From Tenacibaculum finnmarkense (GTDB lineage: Bacteria; Bacteroidota; Bacteroidia; Flavobacteriales; Flavobacteriaceae): DNA of 64,000 nt. The stretch lies in the NCBI RefSeq assembly GCF_900239185.1, contig NZ_OENA01000053.1:275028-339027 (forward strand), given 5' to 3'. The notes below the pieces were generated by a model. The model was not told the DNA's origin, made no database searches, and worked only from the letters and a program-made list of their open reading frames with translations. The stretch's first letter is position 1. Each line of letters begins with the position of its first letter. Positions 7,542-17,390 of this stretch are shown one piece after another. Made by a program: the position numbers and the translations under genes.

Positions 7542-8273
7542 ATGAATTTGAGTATCGATATCGGGAATACAAGGGGTAAAATAGCTGTTTTTCAGGATGA
7601 TATAATTGTAGAAGTTGTTGTTTTTAATGCTTCCGAAATTATAAAAGTTATCGAAAAAATAATTTCAAAATATTTTGTTTCAGCAAGTATTATAGCTTCA
7701 GTAGCTAGTATTTCAGAAAAAACATCCGAAGAAATAAAAAAAATATTAAATCCTATTTATCTAACAAATCAAACAAAAGTGCCTTTTAAAAATCTTTATG
7801 GAACGCCAAAAACTTTAGGGGTAGATAGAATTGCGCTCGCAGCTGCCGCCGTGAAAATTTATCCGAAGAAAAATATTTTAGTAATTGATGCCGGAACTTG
7901 TATTACGTTTGATTTTATCAATCATAAAAAAGAATATTTAGGAGGTGCAATTTCGCCAGGTATTGCCATGCGCTACAAAGCCCTGCATCATTTTACGTCA
8001 AAATTACCGTTATTAGAAGCAAAAGAAGTTGATAATTTTATTGGAGTTAATACAAATACGTCTATACATTCAGGAATTGTAAATGGTGTTTGCAATGAAA
8101 TAAATGGCGTTATTGAGCAATATCAAAAAAAGTTTAGCGATTTAACAGTTGTTTTAACAGGAGGCGACACCTTTTTCTTGGCTAAACAATTAAAAAGTGG
8201 CATATTTGCCCATCCAAATTTTGTTTTGGAAGGATTACATACCGTTTTGACATATAATTTAACAAATGATTAA
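7542..8273 (+). CDS. coaX: Type III pantothenate kinase
   Basis: The 243-aa ASKHA-fold kinase catalyses ATP-dependent phosphorylation of pantothenate, the first step of coenzyme A synthesis. Visible motifs are the phosphate-binding DIGNTRGK (D6), GTPKTLGVDRIA (D95) and VIDAGTCITFD (D116), then GGAISPG and LTGGD. Length and motif order are normal for CoaX. It is the first gene of a long operon; its 3' end overlaps the next gene by 8 bases. Confidence 0.95.
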   Translation: MNLSIDIGNTRGKIAVFQDDIIVEVVVFNASEIIKVIEKIISKYFVSASIIASVASISEKTSEEIKKILNPIYLTNQTKVPFKNLYGTPKTLGVDRIALAAAAVKIYPKKNILVIDAGTCITFDFINHKKEYLGGAISPGIAMRYKALHHFTSKLPLLEAKEVDNFIGVNTNTSIHSGIVNGVCNEINGVIEQYQKKFSDLTVVLTGGDTFFLAKQLKSGIFAHPNFVLEGLHTVLTYNLTND

Positions 8274-9534
8274 GAAACTTATATTAGTATTACTTGTATT
8301 AAGTGCAATAACAACGTTTGCACAGAGAAATAGTGCTTCGCCTTATTCTTATTTTGGAATTGGTGAAACTTTTGAAGCAGCGACTGTAGAGAACGCTTCT
8401 ATGGGAGGGATTGGAGTTGCTTTAAATGATACGCATCATTTAAACTTTGTAAATCCGGCAGCAAACGCATCTTTAAGAGTTGCTACTTATGGTATTGGTG
8501 CTAGTTCAAATTTTTTAACATTAGAAAAAGAAAATACGTCTAATTCTGGGAGTTCAACAAGTTTAAGATATGTTTCTTTAGGGTTTCCTTTAGGTAAAAA
8601 AGCAGGGTTGTCGGTCGGTTTACAGCCATTTACATCTGTAGGGTATTCTTTGTTAGATACTCAAATTAAAGATGAAATAACCTCTTTTAAAGGTGAGGGA
8701 GGAACAAATAAAATATATGCAAGTTTTGGTACCTATATCGTTAAAGGGCTTTCAGTAGGGCTAGAAGCGGGGTATATTTTTGGAAACCTAGAAAACAATG
8801 TAATACATCAAAAAAACGGAATTCATTTAGCTACAAAATATCAAGATAAAGTAGATGTAAGAGGTGGTCTTTTGAAATTTGGAGCACAATATAAAACTCT
8901 TTTGAATGATAAAATAAATTTATATACAGGAGCTTCTTTTAGTTTTAAAAATGATTTATCGACTAAAGGAAACAAAAAAATGTCTTCAATTATTTTAAAT
9001 CTTTCAGGGCAAGAAACAGAAAAAAAGCAGTTTTTTACTAGGGCTGTTAATGGAGATATAACAATACCAATGAAAAGTGTTTTTGGTTTTGGTTTCGGAA
9101 AAGAAAATAAATGGTACCTAGGGGTTAATCAAGAATTCAAAAGTGCTTTAAATACCAATAGTAACTTAGCTGTCAATGGTAACGGATATAAATATGATGA
9201 CTCAAATAGGTTGTCGATAGGAGGGTATTATATTCCTAAAATAAATTCGATTTCAAATTATTGGAAAAGAGTTACCTATAGGGCTGGTATGCGTTTTGAA
9301 GATACCGGATTGTTAATACAAACGGGTACTGATTTTACAGAAATAAAAGACTTTGGCATAAATGTTGGGTTAGGATTGCCATTGCCAAGACAATTATCGA
9401 ATGTAAACATCGGCTTAGAGTATGGGCAAAAAGGAACGGTTAGTAATAACTTAATAAAAGAAAAATATTTTAATGTTCGATTAAGTTTATCTTTGAATAG
9501 TACTAAGTGGTTTCATAAAAGAAAAATAGATTAA
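8266..9534 (+). CDS. Outer-membrane beta-barrel protein
   Basis: The 422-aa protein has a clear signal peptide (cleavage near TTFAQ) followed by RNSASPYSYFGIG, the opening typical of flavobacterial FadL/OmpP1-like barrels encoded next to coaX. Alternating hydrophobic strands fill the remainder, and the C-terminal segment FNVRLSLSLNSTKWF is a plausible closing strand. It overlaps coaX and is part of the envelope operon. Cargo is unknown. Confidence 0.75.
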   Translation: MIKKLILVLLVLSAITTFAQRNSASPYSYFGIGETFEAATVENASMGGIGVALNDTHHLNFVNPAANASLRVATYGIGASSNFLTLEKENTSNSGSSTSLRYVSLGFPLGKKAGLSVGLQPFTSVGYSLLDTQIKDEITSFKGEGGTNKIYASFGTYIVKGLSVGLEAGYIFGNLENNVIHQKNGIHLATKYQDKVDVRGGLLKFGAQYKTLLNDKINLYTGASFSFKNDLSTKGNKKMSSIILNLSGQETEKKQFFTRAVNGDITIPMKSVFGFGFGKENKWYLGVNQEFKSALNTNSNLAVNGNGYKYDDSNRLSIGGYYIPKINSISNYWKRVTYRAGMRFEDTGLLIQTGTDFTEIKDFGINVGLGLPLPRQLSNVNIGLEYGQKGTVSNNLIKEKYFNVRLSLSLNSTKWFHKRKID

Positions 9535-9558
9535 CAAAACAACAAAACAATCAATAGG

Positions 9559-10869
9559 ATGAAGAAAATTACGTATTTGCTAACAGGATTATTTTTGTTT
9601 GTGGCAGTAAACGGTGTCAAGGCGCAAGCAAGTCAAGAGTGTAACATGAAGTACAATCTTTTTAAAGGAGACACAAAAACAGGTAAGTATGATGCTGCCA
9701 AAATAAACTTAGAGTATTTATTAGCTAACTGCCCAAAATTATCAGTTAACATTTATAAATATGGGTCTAAAATTGCACAAAAAACAAAAGACCCTGTTTT
9801 AGCAAAAAGAATTTATGAAGCTAGATTTGTTAATTTTCCTGTAAAAGGTGCTGCAAAAGCACATAGTAACTACGCAACGTATTTGCTGAAAAATAAATTA
9901 GCAACCGATCAAGAGGTTTTTGTATACTTAAAAAAGGCATACGATATTTCACCTAAAGATATGAGTGTTAAAAATATTTTCAGATATTTTCAATCAACAG
10001 CAGATGCTAATAAAGATAGCAATCCTCAAAAAGTTTTTGATACTTATGATGATGTAATGGAGTCTGTTAATGAAAAATTAGAAGACTATAATAAGAAAGT
10101 AGCTAAACTGCAATTAAAAGATTCTTTAGGTACTATTGGTGCTAGAGAAAAAAGAAATTTAAAAGCGTATACAATTAACTCTACTTCTTTAGGACAAGTA
10201 GAAGGAGGTTTAGATGCGATGATTTCTAAAATAGCAACTTGTGAGCGATTAATTCCTATTTATACTAGAGATTTTGAAGGAAAGAAAACTGACGGAGTTT
10301 GGTTAAAAAGAGCGGTTTCAAGAATGTATAATAAAGGATGTCAAACAGACCCTTTATTTGAAAAGTTAGCAAATGCCTATGCTGAAACAACACAGTCGTC
10401 AGATGCATACAATTTCTTAGCGGGAGTTTTAGCTAAAAATGGTGATAAAAGTGGTGCTACTCAAATGAAAAAGAAAGCTTTTGATTTAGAAACAGATCCG
10501 TTTAAAAAGGCGAAGTATAAATTAAGAGAAGCACAAAGTGCAGGAGGAAGCAGAGCAAGAGCTTTAGCATATGAAGCGTTAAAATATAACCCAAATATGG
10601 GGAAAGCATATTTATTTATCGCAAGTTTATATCAAAGAAGTGCCAATTCTTGTGGTGCTGATGAATTTGAAAAAAGAATGGTATATGTAGCTGCTTTAAA
10701 CAAAGCTTTAAAAGCAAGTAAAGTAGATCCGGGATGTGGTGCTGGTAGATATATTGCTAGTTATAGAAAAAATATGCCATCAAAAAAATTAGTATTCCAA
10801 AAAGGGGTTGCTTCAGGAGCAACGCATAAAATTGGATGTTGGATTGGTGAAACTGTTCGTATTCCATAA
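9559..10869 (+). CDS. Exported TPR-repeat protein
   Basis: The 436-aa protein has a signal peptide (cut near GVKAQA). Helical TPR-like repeats are seen from about residue 30 (KYDAAKINLEYLL) to 370 (GKAYLFIASLYQRSANSCGA). Several cysteines sit at repeat ends, compatible with periplasmic disulfides. It lies between a barrel protein and lptC in the coaX envelope operon, so a scaffold role in envelope assembly is plausible. No enzyme motif is seen. Confidence 0.75.
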   Translation: MKKITYLLTGLFLFVAVNGVKAQASQECNMKYNLFKGDTKTGKYDAAKINLEYLLANCPKLSVNIYKYGSKIAQKTKDPVLAKRIYEARFVNFPVKGAAKAHSNYATYLLKNKLATDQEVFVYLKKAYDISPKDMSVKNIFRYFQSTADANKDSNPQKVFDTYDDVMESVNEKLEDYNKKVAKLQLKDSLGTIGAREKRNLKAYTINSTSLGQVEGGLDAMISKIATCERLIPIYTRDFEGKKTDGVWLKRAVSRMYNKGCQTDPLFEKLANAYAETTQSSDAYNFLAGVLAKNGDKSGATQMKKKAFDLETDPFKKAKYKLREAQSAGGSRARALAYEALKYNPNMGKAYLFIASLYQRSANSCGADEFEKRMVYVAALNKALKASKVDPGCGAGRYIASYRKNMPSKKLVFQKGVASGATHKIGCWIGETVRIP

Positions 10870-10878
10870 TAAATTTTG

Positions 10879-11445
10879 ATGAAACAAAATATCACAAATA
10901 CATACAAAAGCATTGTTGCCATTTTTATGGTAACAATGCTTTTTTCATGCGTAAATTCTAAAAAAGAAGTACGAGATTTTTTAGCGGATAAAAATATGCC
11001 CGTAGGAATGGCTAAAAATATCTACCATGTTAAAAAAGATTCAGGGAAAATAACCTCGAAAACAAAAGCGCCTATTTTTCATGACTTTTCTAACCGTAAA
11101 GACCACCCTTATACGGAGTTTCCAAAAGGAATTAAAATTGTTTCTATTGATAAAACCCAACGTGATTCAACAAGTATTACAGGGGATTATGCCATAACAT
11201 ATACCAAAACTGCAATTTCTGAAATTAAAGGAAATGTGGTTATTTTAAATTATAAAGAAAATACAAAATTAGAAACCAATCAGTTATTTTGGGATCAAAA
11301 AGAACATTATTTTTTTACCGAAGATGGTTTTAGATTAACAACATTGCAAGACACGATTAATGGTTTTGGTTTTGAATCAAAAGAAAACTTAACCAAATGG
11401 ATTGCCAAAGATATAACAGGGAATTTACAAGCCAACCAAAAATAA
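10879..11445 (+). CDS. lptC: LPS export periplasmic protein LptC, lipoprotein form
   Basis: The 188-aa protein has a lipobox (MLFSC) after an N-terminal hydrophobic segment and a beta-jellyroll LptC/OstA-like core with repeated strand pairs (SITGDYAITYTKTAISEIKGNVVILN, broken here only by short loops). LptC links the inner-membrane LptBFG exporter to the LptA bridge, moving LPS to the outer membrane. A TTG precedes the ATG at 10879 in frame; the ATG is taken. It is 9 bases after the TPR gene. Confidence 0.8.
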   Translation: MKQNITNTYKSIVAIFMVTMLFSCVNSKKEVRDFLADKNMPVGMAKNIYHVKKDSGKITSKTKAPIFHDFSNRKDHPYTEFPKGIKIVSIDKTQRDSTSITGDYAITYTKTAISEIKGNVVILNYKENTKLETNQLFWDQKEHYFFTEDGFRLTTLQDTINGFGFESKENLTKWIAKDITGNLQANQK

Positions 11446-11487
11446 AGCAGAAAAATAACATACAAGTATAAATAGAAAGATAATAAT

Positions 11488-11685
11488 ATGAACACTTTTT
11501 GGAAATATTTACAATACGGGTACTTAGTTATTGGCGCACTTTTTTTTATTGAAGGGATTTTAAAATTTAATTCAGATAAAGAAGAAGCATTTATTATGTT
11601 TGGTTTTGGTATCTTTATTACTTTAATTTTCTTTTTTAAACGTCATTTTAGAAGAAAACTAGCGAAGAGAAATCAACAACAATAA
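11488..11685 (+). CDS. Small membrane protein with two helices
   Basis: The 65-aa protein has two hydrophobic helices (about residues 8-25 and 34-50) and a basic C-terminal tail (KRHFRRKLAKRNQQQ), predicting both ends cytoplasmic. It lies between lptC and the CBS protein, and its stop overlaps the next start (TAATG). The conserved position suggests it belongs to the envelope operon. I know no function for it. Confidence 0.7.
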   Translation: MNTFWKYLQYGYLVIGALFFIEGILKFNSDKEEAFIMFGFGIFITLIFFFKRHFRRKLAKRNQQQ

Positions 11686-12977
11686 TGGAATTTGAAATCA
11701 TTGTAATTTTTGCCTCAATACTATTTTCAGCCTTTTTTTCAGGCATGGAAATCGCCTTTATTTCGGCGAATAAATTACATATTGAATTAGAGAAAAATAG
11801 GGTAGGTTTTTTGCCTAAAATTTTAGCGATATTAACCGAAAAATCTTCAAAATTTATCACCACAATGTTGGTTGGTAATAATGTAGCGTTGGTTATTTAT
11901 AGTTATTTTATGGGGCGTTTGCTAATGCACTGGTTTCAATTAGCATTACCAAGTACTATTACCTTTGTAAATTATTTGTTAGACGATTTAAGTTTGTTAA
12001 CCCAAACAGTAATATCGACCATTGTTATTTTAGTAACAGCAGAATTTTTACCCAAAACAATGTTTCGGATTTATGCCAATGAAATGCTCAAATTTTTTGT
12101 GGTTCCTGCCTATTTTTTTTACTTGTTATTTTATGGAATTACATGGGTTATTACCAAAATTTCAGATTTTTTCCTCTTTCTTATCTTCCAAATAAAAGAA
12201 AACGAAACTAAAACAGAGTTTAGCAAAGAAGAGCTAGGAAATTATATTGTAGAACAATTAGATAGAGGAAATGATGCCGATGCTATTGATTCGGAAATTC
12301 AAATTTTTCAAAATGCTTTAGAGTTTCACAAGGTAAAAGCTCGTGAAATAATGGTGCCTCGTACCGAAATAATGGCTATTGAGATGCACGAATCAGTAGA
12401 AAACCTAAAAAATATATTTATAACAACAGGTTTGTCTAAAATATTGGTATATAAAAACTCGTTAGACGATATTTTAGGCTATGTAAATGCCTTTGAGTTA
12501 TTTAAAAATCCTACATCTATTAAATCAATATTATTGCCTGTTGAATTTGTGCCAGAATCAATGATAATTAACGATGTTTTAAATAGTTTAATGAAAAAGC
12601 GCAAAAGCATTGCGGTGGTTGTTGATGAATATGGCGGTACTTCAGGTATTATTACTGTAGAAGACGTGGTAGAAGAATTGTTTGGTGAAATTGAGGATGA
12701 GCATGATAATCAAGAATTATTAGAAGAAAAAATAAACGCTACTGAATTTAATTTTTCGGCACGTTTAGAGGTTGATTATTTAAATGAAGAATACGATTTA
12801 AACATTCCTAAAGAAGAAGCTTACGAAACTTTAGGTGGTTTTATTATAAATTACACCGAAACAATACCCGAGCAAGGCACTATTTTACAGCTAGATAAAC
12901 TCTACATAAAAATACTAAAAGTAAGCGCTACAAAAATTGATGATTTGTATTTAAAAATTACCGATAAAGAAGCTTAA
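11685..12977 (+). CDS. Hemolysin-family CNNM/CBS-domain transporter (HlyC/CorC)
   Basis: The 430-aa protein has an N-terminal CNNM transmembrane domain (about 1-180, opening with SAFFSGMEIAFISAN), tandem CBS domains (~205-330; MVPRTEIMAI, VVDEYGGTSGIITVEDVVEELFG), and a C-terminal CorC/HlyC domain (~350-425). The family includes Mg2+/Co2+ efflux proteins and the flavobacterial gliding protein GldE. Without gldD beside it, the ion-transport assignment is preferred. It is translationally coupled to the small membrane protein. Confidence 0.88.
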   Translation: MEFEIIVIFASILFSAFFSGMEIAFISANKLHIELEKNRVGFLPKILAILTEKSSKFITTMLVGNNVALVIYSYFMGRLLMHWFQLALPSTITFVNYLLDDLSLLTQTVISTIVILVTAEFLPKTMFRIYANEMLKFFVVPAYFFYLLFYGITWVITKISDFFLFLIFQIKENETKTEFSKEELGNYIVEQLDRGNDADAIDSEIQIFQNALEFHKVKAREIMVPRTEIMAIEMHESVENLKNIFITTGLSKILVYKNSLDDILGYVNAFELFKNPTSIKSILLPVEFVPESMIINDVLNSLMKKRKSIAVVVDEYGGTSGIITVEDVVEELFGEIEDEHDNQELLEEKINATEFNFSARLEVDYLNEEYDLNIPKEEAYETLGGFIINYTETIPEQGTILQLDKLYIKILKVSATKIDDLYLKITDKEA

Positions 12978-12998
12978 AAAAAACAGCTTCAAAAAACA

Positions 12999-13029
12999 TT
13001 GTTTTATTTAAAGTGAAATTGTATTTTCG
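12999..13029 (+). promoter_or_regulatory. Promoter for PPIase gene
   Basis: TTG, a 20-base spacer and TATTTTCG lie 27 bases before the PPIase start. The -7 element has a C in place of the third T. It gives the abundant periplasmic chaperone its own promoter at the end of the operon. Confidence 0.5.
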
Positions 13030-13055
13030 CTCACTGTTAATAAAATAAATAACGT

Positions 13056-15173
13056 ATGGCAATCTTATCGAAAATTAGAGAACGTTCAATGTTCTTAATT
13101 CTTGTAATTGGTTTAGCACTTTTTGCTTTTGTATTAGACCCTTCTACAATATCAGACTTTTTTAATGCAAGTAAAGTAAATGAAATTGGCGAAGTAAATG
13201 GAGAAGTCATCTCTCGTCAAGAATTTGCAGAAGCTTTAGAGGCATATAAAACACAAACAGGTAACCGTGTTTCTGAAATGCAAGCAGCTAAAACTGTTTG
13301 GGGAAATATTGTTAGACAAAAAATTTATAAAACTCAGTTAGAAGAAGCAGGAATTACTGTGGGCGATGCTGATATTATGAATAGTTTATATGAAACAGAA
13401 TTCATACAAAACGATCCAAGGTTTCAAACTTCAAATATTTTAGATAAAAATAAACTAAAAAGTTATTTAGCTACAATTAAAGAAGAAAATGGTGCTGATT
13501 GGAGAAATTGGCAAAATTATATGTCTTCTTTAAAAAACAACCTTGAAAAAACAGCGTACGACAATCTTGTTGCTGCAGGTTTAGGTGCATCGTTAAAAGA
13601 AGGTGAAGCGCAATATTTAACTGCAAATACAAAAATTTCAGGTAAATATGTATATGTTCCTTATACTTCAATTAAAGATGATCAGGTAAAAATAGCTGCA
13701 AGCGATATTAAAAATTACATTAGCAAGCATTCAGCAGAATTTCAAGTGGCTGCTTCAAGAGACATCAACTTTGTAAAGTTTGATATTAAAGCAACAACTC
13801 AAGACGAAACTTTAATTAAAGCACAAGTTGCTAGCTTAATTGAAGATTCAGAAACTAAAGGAAGTGTTGCTGTAAAAGGATTAAAAAATACGACTGATTA
13901 TGCAGTATTTTTATCAGAAAATAATTCTGACACAACACTTGATAACAATTACAAATTCAAATCTCAAGTACCACAAGCAGTAGCAAAAGCTATTTTTAAT
14001 GGTAAACAAGGTGATGTTTTTGGTCCTTATAAAGATGCAAATTATTTTAAATTATCAAAAATAACAACGGTAACTCAATTACCAGACTCTGCTAAGGCAA
14101 GTCATATTTTAATTCCTTTTGTTGGAGCTGCAAGCGCAGATGCTACGGTTACCCAAACAGAAGAACAAGCAAAACAAACTGCTGATAGTTTATTGGCAAT
14201 TGTAAAAGGGAGTAGTGCTAAATTTGCTGCTTTAGCAAAAGAGTTTTCTTCGGATAAAGGTTCTGCTGAAAAAGGTGGTTTTTATGACTGGTTTGGTTAT
14301 AACAGAATGGTGCCTTCTTTTAGGGATTTCGTTTTTGAAGGAAAAAAAGATGCTGTAGGGGTTGTAAAATCTCAATTTGGATTCCATGTAATTAAAATTG
14401 ATGGTCAAAAGAATTTTCAGCCAGTGGTTAAATTAGCAACATTTTCTCGTAAAATTGAAGCTTCTGAAGCAACTGAAGATGCTGTTTTTAAAAATGCCGA
14501 AACATTTGCTTTAGCATTATCAAACGGTAAAAGTTTTGACGAAGTAGTAAAAGCACAAAAATTAACTTCTCAGCCAGCAATTGGTTTAAAACCTTTAGAT
14601 GAAACAGTAGCAGGTATTGGAAAAGAAAGAGAAATTATTACCTGGTCTTTTAACAAAGAAACTAAAAAAGGCGCTTCTAAACGTTTTGATATTGAAGGTG
14701 GTTATGTCGTGGCAACTTTAACTGGTAAAACAGCAAAAGGTTTAATGTCGGCTGAAAAAGCAACAGCACAAGTACGCCCTATTTTAACAAACTTTAAAAA
14801 AGCGAAATTAATTGAAGCTAAAATTACTGGAACTACTTTAGCTGAAATAGCAAAATCAGTTTCTGTAACAGTTAAAAATGCTACGGATGTAAATTTACAA
14901 TCGCCAACAATTTCAGGAGTAGGATATGAGCCAAAAATAATAGGTGCAATGCTTAACGCTAAGCAAAACAAGGTAATTAAAAATGTAGTAGGTGACAAAG
15001 GTGTGTTTGCTTTTCAGGTAACAGCTAAAAAATTACCAACAGCATTACCAAATTACGATTCTTTTAGAAAGCGTTTAGTAAACGAACGAAAAAATAAAAC
15101 ATTCCAAATGTATGAAGCGATTAAAAAAGTATCAAACATTGAAGACAATATGACTTCTTTTTACGGAATCTAA
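13056..15173 (+). CDS. Membrane-anchored peptidylprolyl isomerase, PpiD/SurA type
   Basis: The 705-aa protein has a single N-terminal membrane helix (~12-28), a SurA_N-like chaperone region, and a parvulin domain around residues 345-450 (ASHILIPF ... FAALAKEFSSDKGSAEKGG ... FGFHVIKI). The C-terminal ~250 residues form a second PpiD-like domain. PpiD-type foldases sit on the inner membrane and assist outer-membrane protein folding. It is the last gene of the envelope block and is followed by a strong terminator. Confidence 0.92.
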   Translation: MAILSKIRERSMFLILVIGLALFAFVLDPSTISDFFNASKVNEIGEVNGEVISRQEFAEALEAYKTQTGNRVSEMQAAKTVWGNIVRQKIYKTQLEEAGITVGDADIMNSLYETEFIQNDPRFQTSNILDKNKLKSYLATIKEENGADWRNWQNYMSSLKNNLEKTAYDNLVAAGLGASLKEGEAQYLTANTKISGKYVYVPYTSIKDDQVKIAASDIKNYISKHSAEFQVAASRDINFVKFDIKATTQDETLIKAQVASLIEDSETKGSVAVKGLKNTTDYAVFLSENNSDTTLDNNYKFKSQVPQAVAKAIFNGKQGDVFGPYKDANYFKLSKITTVTQLPDSAKASHILIPFVGAASADATVTQTEEQAKQTADSLLAIVKGSSAKFAALAKEFSSDKGSAEKGGFYDWFGYNRMVPSFRDFVFEGKKDAVGVVKSQFGFHVIKIDGQKNFQPVVKLATFSRKIEASEATEDAVFKNAETFALALSNGKSFDEVVKAQKLTSQPAIGLKPLDETVAGIGKEREIITWSFNKETKKGASKRFDIEGGYVVATLTGKTAKGLMSAEKATAQVRPILTNFKKAKLIEAKITGTTLAEIAKSVSVTVKNATDVNLQSPTISGVGYEPKIIGAMLNAKQNKVIKNVVGDKGVFAFQVTAKKLPTALPNYDSFRKRLVNERKNKTFQMYEAIKKVSNIEDNMTSFYGI

Positions 15174-15192
15174 AAACTAAATAAAATATATT

Positions 15193-15230
15193 AAAAAGCC
15201 AAACGACTTCGTTTGGCTTTTTTTTTGCAT
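15193..15230 (+). terminator. Intrinsic terminator
   Basis: The stem AAAAGCCAAACG / CGTTTGGCTTTT with a run of nine or more T ends the PPIase transcript. Confidence 0.88.
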
Positions 15231-15336
15231 TTTTTTTAAATTTAAAAGGATTGACTATTGCTTGATTATAATTAAAATAGTAGTTTCGCGTCTTATTAAG
15301 ATTTAATAAAAATAAGTAAAGTAAAAATCAAAGAAA

Positions 15337-17064
15337 ATGAAAAAAAGTAATTTAATTTTTAGTGTACTACTACTAGGGTTTTTAACCCTATTCACTATGG
15401 TTTCTTGTTCTGATGACGATCCGATTCCTATAGTAGATATCGAATTAAACAGTAAAGAATTAACGCTTACCGAAAAAGGAACATCAGGAATTATCAATGT
15501 TTTAAAAGGAAATGGAGCTTATAGTGTAACTTCATCAGATAAAAAAATAGCGACCGCTAGTATAATTACTGATAAAGAAACCCAAAAAACAACAATTTCA
15601 GTAACACCTGTAAGCGCAGGAACAGCGACCATTACGCTTGTTGATGCTGCCGATAAAAAATCGGAAATTACGGTATTGGTAAAAACTCCTGATGTGGCTA
15701 TTGAAAAATCATTAGTAAATCTTTTAATAGATGAAGTTGCTACTGTTAAAATTTTAGCAGGTTCTAGCGAGTATGAAATAAGTGTAAATAATAGCAATGC
15801 AACTGCCGAAATAGTGGGTATGGATATTAAAATTACAGGGAAAGTATTAGGAGAATCTGAAGTAACTTTAACTGATGTTAAAACTAAAAAAACCGCTGTA
15901 ATAACCGTTAAAATTACACCAGCACCTGAATTAACTCTTGATAAAGAAAAAGTGGAGTTTATTTTAACGCAAACAGGAACCGTAACTATTTTAACAGGAA
16001 CAGCTCCTTATATTTTAACAGATAAATATACTTGGAGTAAAGCAGAATCAACCTATAAAATTGTAAATAAAGAGGGTGAAGAAGATGTTAATGGAAATAT
16101 TATCGTTTTTGATAGTACCAAAACAGCTTCAGATAGTTATGTTATTACCGATGCTAAATCAAAAGAAATAGATTTAGATGTAAAGGTATTTAAGGCATTA
16201 AGTGTATCGGAAACCGCATTAGAAATTCCAAAAGGAAAATCAGTTGAAATAAATTTAGAAGGTAAAATAGATGCAATTGAAGTAAGTTCAACAAATTCAG
16301 ATGCTGCAACTGCTGAAATAAAAGATGAATACGGTTCAAGCAGTCGTACAGTAATTATAAAAACAGCTCAAGTTGGTTCGGCAGAATTAACTTTTACCGA
16401 TGGGGTTACCACACAAAAAGTAACGGTAACTGTTATTTCACCAAGCCAGTTAGCTATTTTTAATGATGATGTTGAAGTAAACACTACAACTGTTTATGAG
16501 TTAGGGTCTTTAGGTTTAGTTCTTCAAGGAGGTATTGGCGAATATAATGTTACTTTTAGTAAAGAAAATATTTTAACTTTTGATGAAATACAACAATCAC
16601 CTTTAGATGATAGCAAGTATCATTTAAAATTAAACCGTAATTTTTCTGTTAGAAAAGGTGGTGAGGTAGTTGTTACGGTATCAAGAAAAGATGATGCTAC
16701 TGATTCAAAAAGTTTTACCGTAAAATATAAAACGCTAATATCAGCTGCTATAAAAATAAATGGTGTGGATGTTATTCAGAAAGAAACTTCAGAATATGGT
16801 ATGGCGACACCTTATTTTACAGCAAATCAAGAAAAAAGTTATGATGTTTATGTAGCATTAGGTACTACTGTTGATTTTGAAATTTTAAATAATACTATTG
16901 ATAATTGCACCGTAGATGCTTCAGGTTATGGGTCAGACCGTGGAGAGATTACTGGCGATGCTGCTAAATTTAGCGTAAAAACACTAAAGTCGGGTAATTA
17001 TTATGTATCGATAACTAATCCTGAAAATGAACAGGTGCTTTTAGTAACGGTTAGAATTGAATAA
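15337..17064 (+). CDS. Surface lipoprotein with repeated Ig-like domains
   Basis: The 575-aa lipoprotein has a lipobox (MVSC) followed directly by SDDDP, an acidic stretch matching the lipoprotein export signal that sends Bacteroidota lipoproteins to the cell surface. The body is about four BIG2-like Ig repeats, each with a pattern such as IELNSKELTLTEKGTSG ... ATITLVDAADKKSEITVLV, then a divergent C-terminal domain with a few cysteines absent elsewhere. An adhesin or surface-structure role is likely. It is monocistronic, between terminators. Confidence 0.8.
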   Translation: MKKSNLIFSVLLLGFLTLFTMVSCSDDDPIPIVDIELNSKELTLTEKGTSGIINVLKGNGAYSVTSSDKKIATASIITDKETQKTTISVTPVSAGTATITLVDAADKKSEITVLVKTPDVAIEKSLVNLLIDEVATVKILAGSSEYEISVNNSNATAEIVGMDIKITGKVLGESEVTLTDVKTKKTAVITVKITPAPELTLDKEKVEFILTQTGTVTILTGTAPYILTDKYTWSKAESTYKIVNKEGEEDVNGNIIVFDSTKTASDSYVITDAKSKEIDLDVKVFKALSVSETALEIPKGKSVEINLEGKIDAIEVSSTNSDAATAEIKDEYGSSSRTVIIKTAQVGSAELTFTDGVTTQKVTVTVISPSQLAIFNDDVEVNTTTVYELGSLGLVLQGGIGEYNVTFSKENILTFDEIQQSPLDDSKYHLKLNRNFSVRKGGEVVVTVSRKDDATDSKSFTVKYKTLISAAIKINGVDVIQKETSEYGMATPYFTANQEKSYDVYVALGTTVDFEILNNTIDNCTVDASGYGSDRGEITGDAAKFSVKTLKSGNYYVSITNPENEQVLLVTVRIE

Positions 17065-17114
17065 TTTTTTTAAAAAAATAAATTATTTTAGATAAAATTA
17101 AAATTTATATATAC

Positions 17115-17148
17115 AAAAAGCAATCTCAAAATGAGGTTGCTTTTTTTC
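17115..17148 (+). terminator. Terminator of the Ig-like lipoprotein gene
   Basis: The stem GCAATCTC-aaaat-GAGGTTGC is followed by T7. A similar hairpin with nearly the same stem faces it at 17483. Confidence 0.8.
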
Positions 17149-17187
17149 TTCTAATTATTTTTAGAGCCTGTTTAAAAATTAAATAAA

Positions 17188-17326
17188 CTGTCAGTTCGAG
17201 TGATTTTTTTCCTTCAAAAAAGTTGTATCGAGAACTTTTTTAGTATAAAATTCATCAACATCAAAGAACTCAAATTCTCGATACAATTTTAATTCCTTTT
17301 AGTCATTAAAATCACTCGAATTGACA
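17188..17326. repeat. Repeat B, long imperfect inverted repeat
   Basis: The left arm (CTGTCAGTTCGAGTGATTTT then TTGTATCGAGAAC) is mirrored by the right arm (TTCTCGATACAA then AAAATCACTCGAATTGACA) over about 50 bases each. Bases 17188-17256 recur inverted at 47198-47266 with about one difference. It resembles a non-coding miniature element. Confidence 0.8.
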
Positions 17327-17390
17327 AAAATCATCAAAAAAAAGGAGAACTACGGCAAATTAGCTAAATTAAGATTGACGAACTCGAATC

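Noticed and set aside
11685..12977. GldE gliding protein
   Set aside because: Same CNNM/CBS family, but gldD is not adjacent and the operon is the lptC envelope block; kept as a general hemolysin-family protein.
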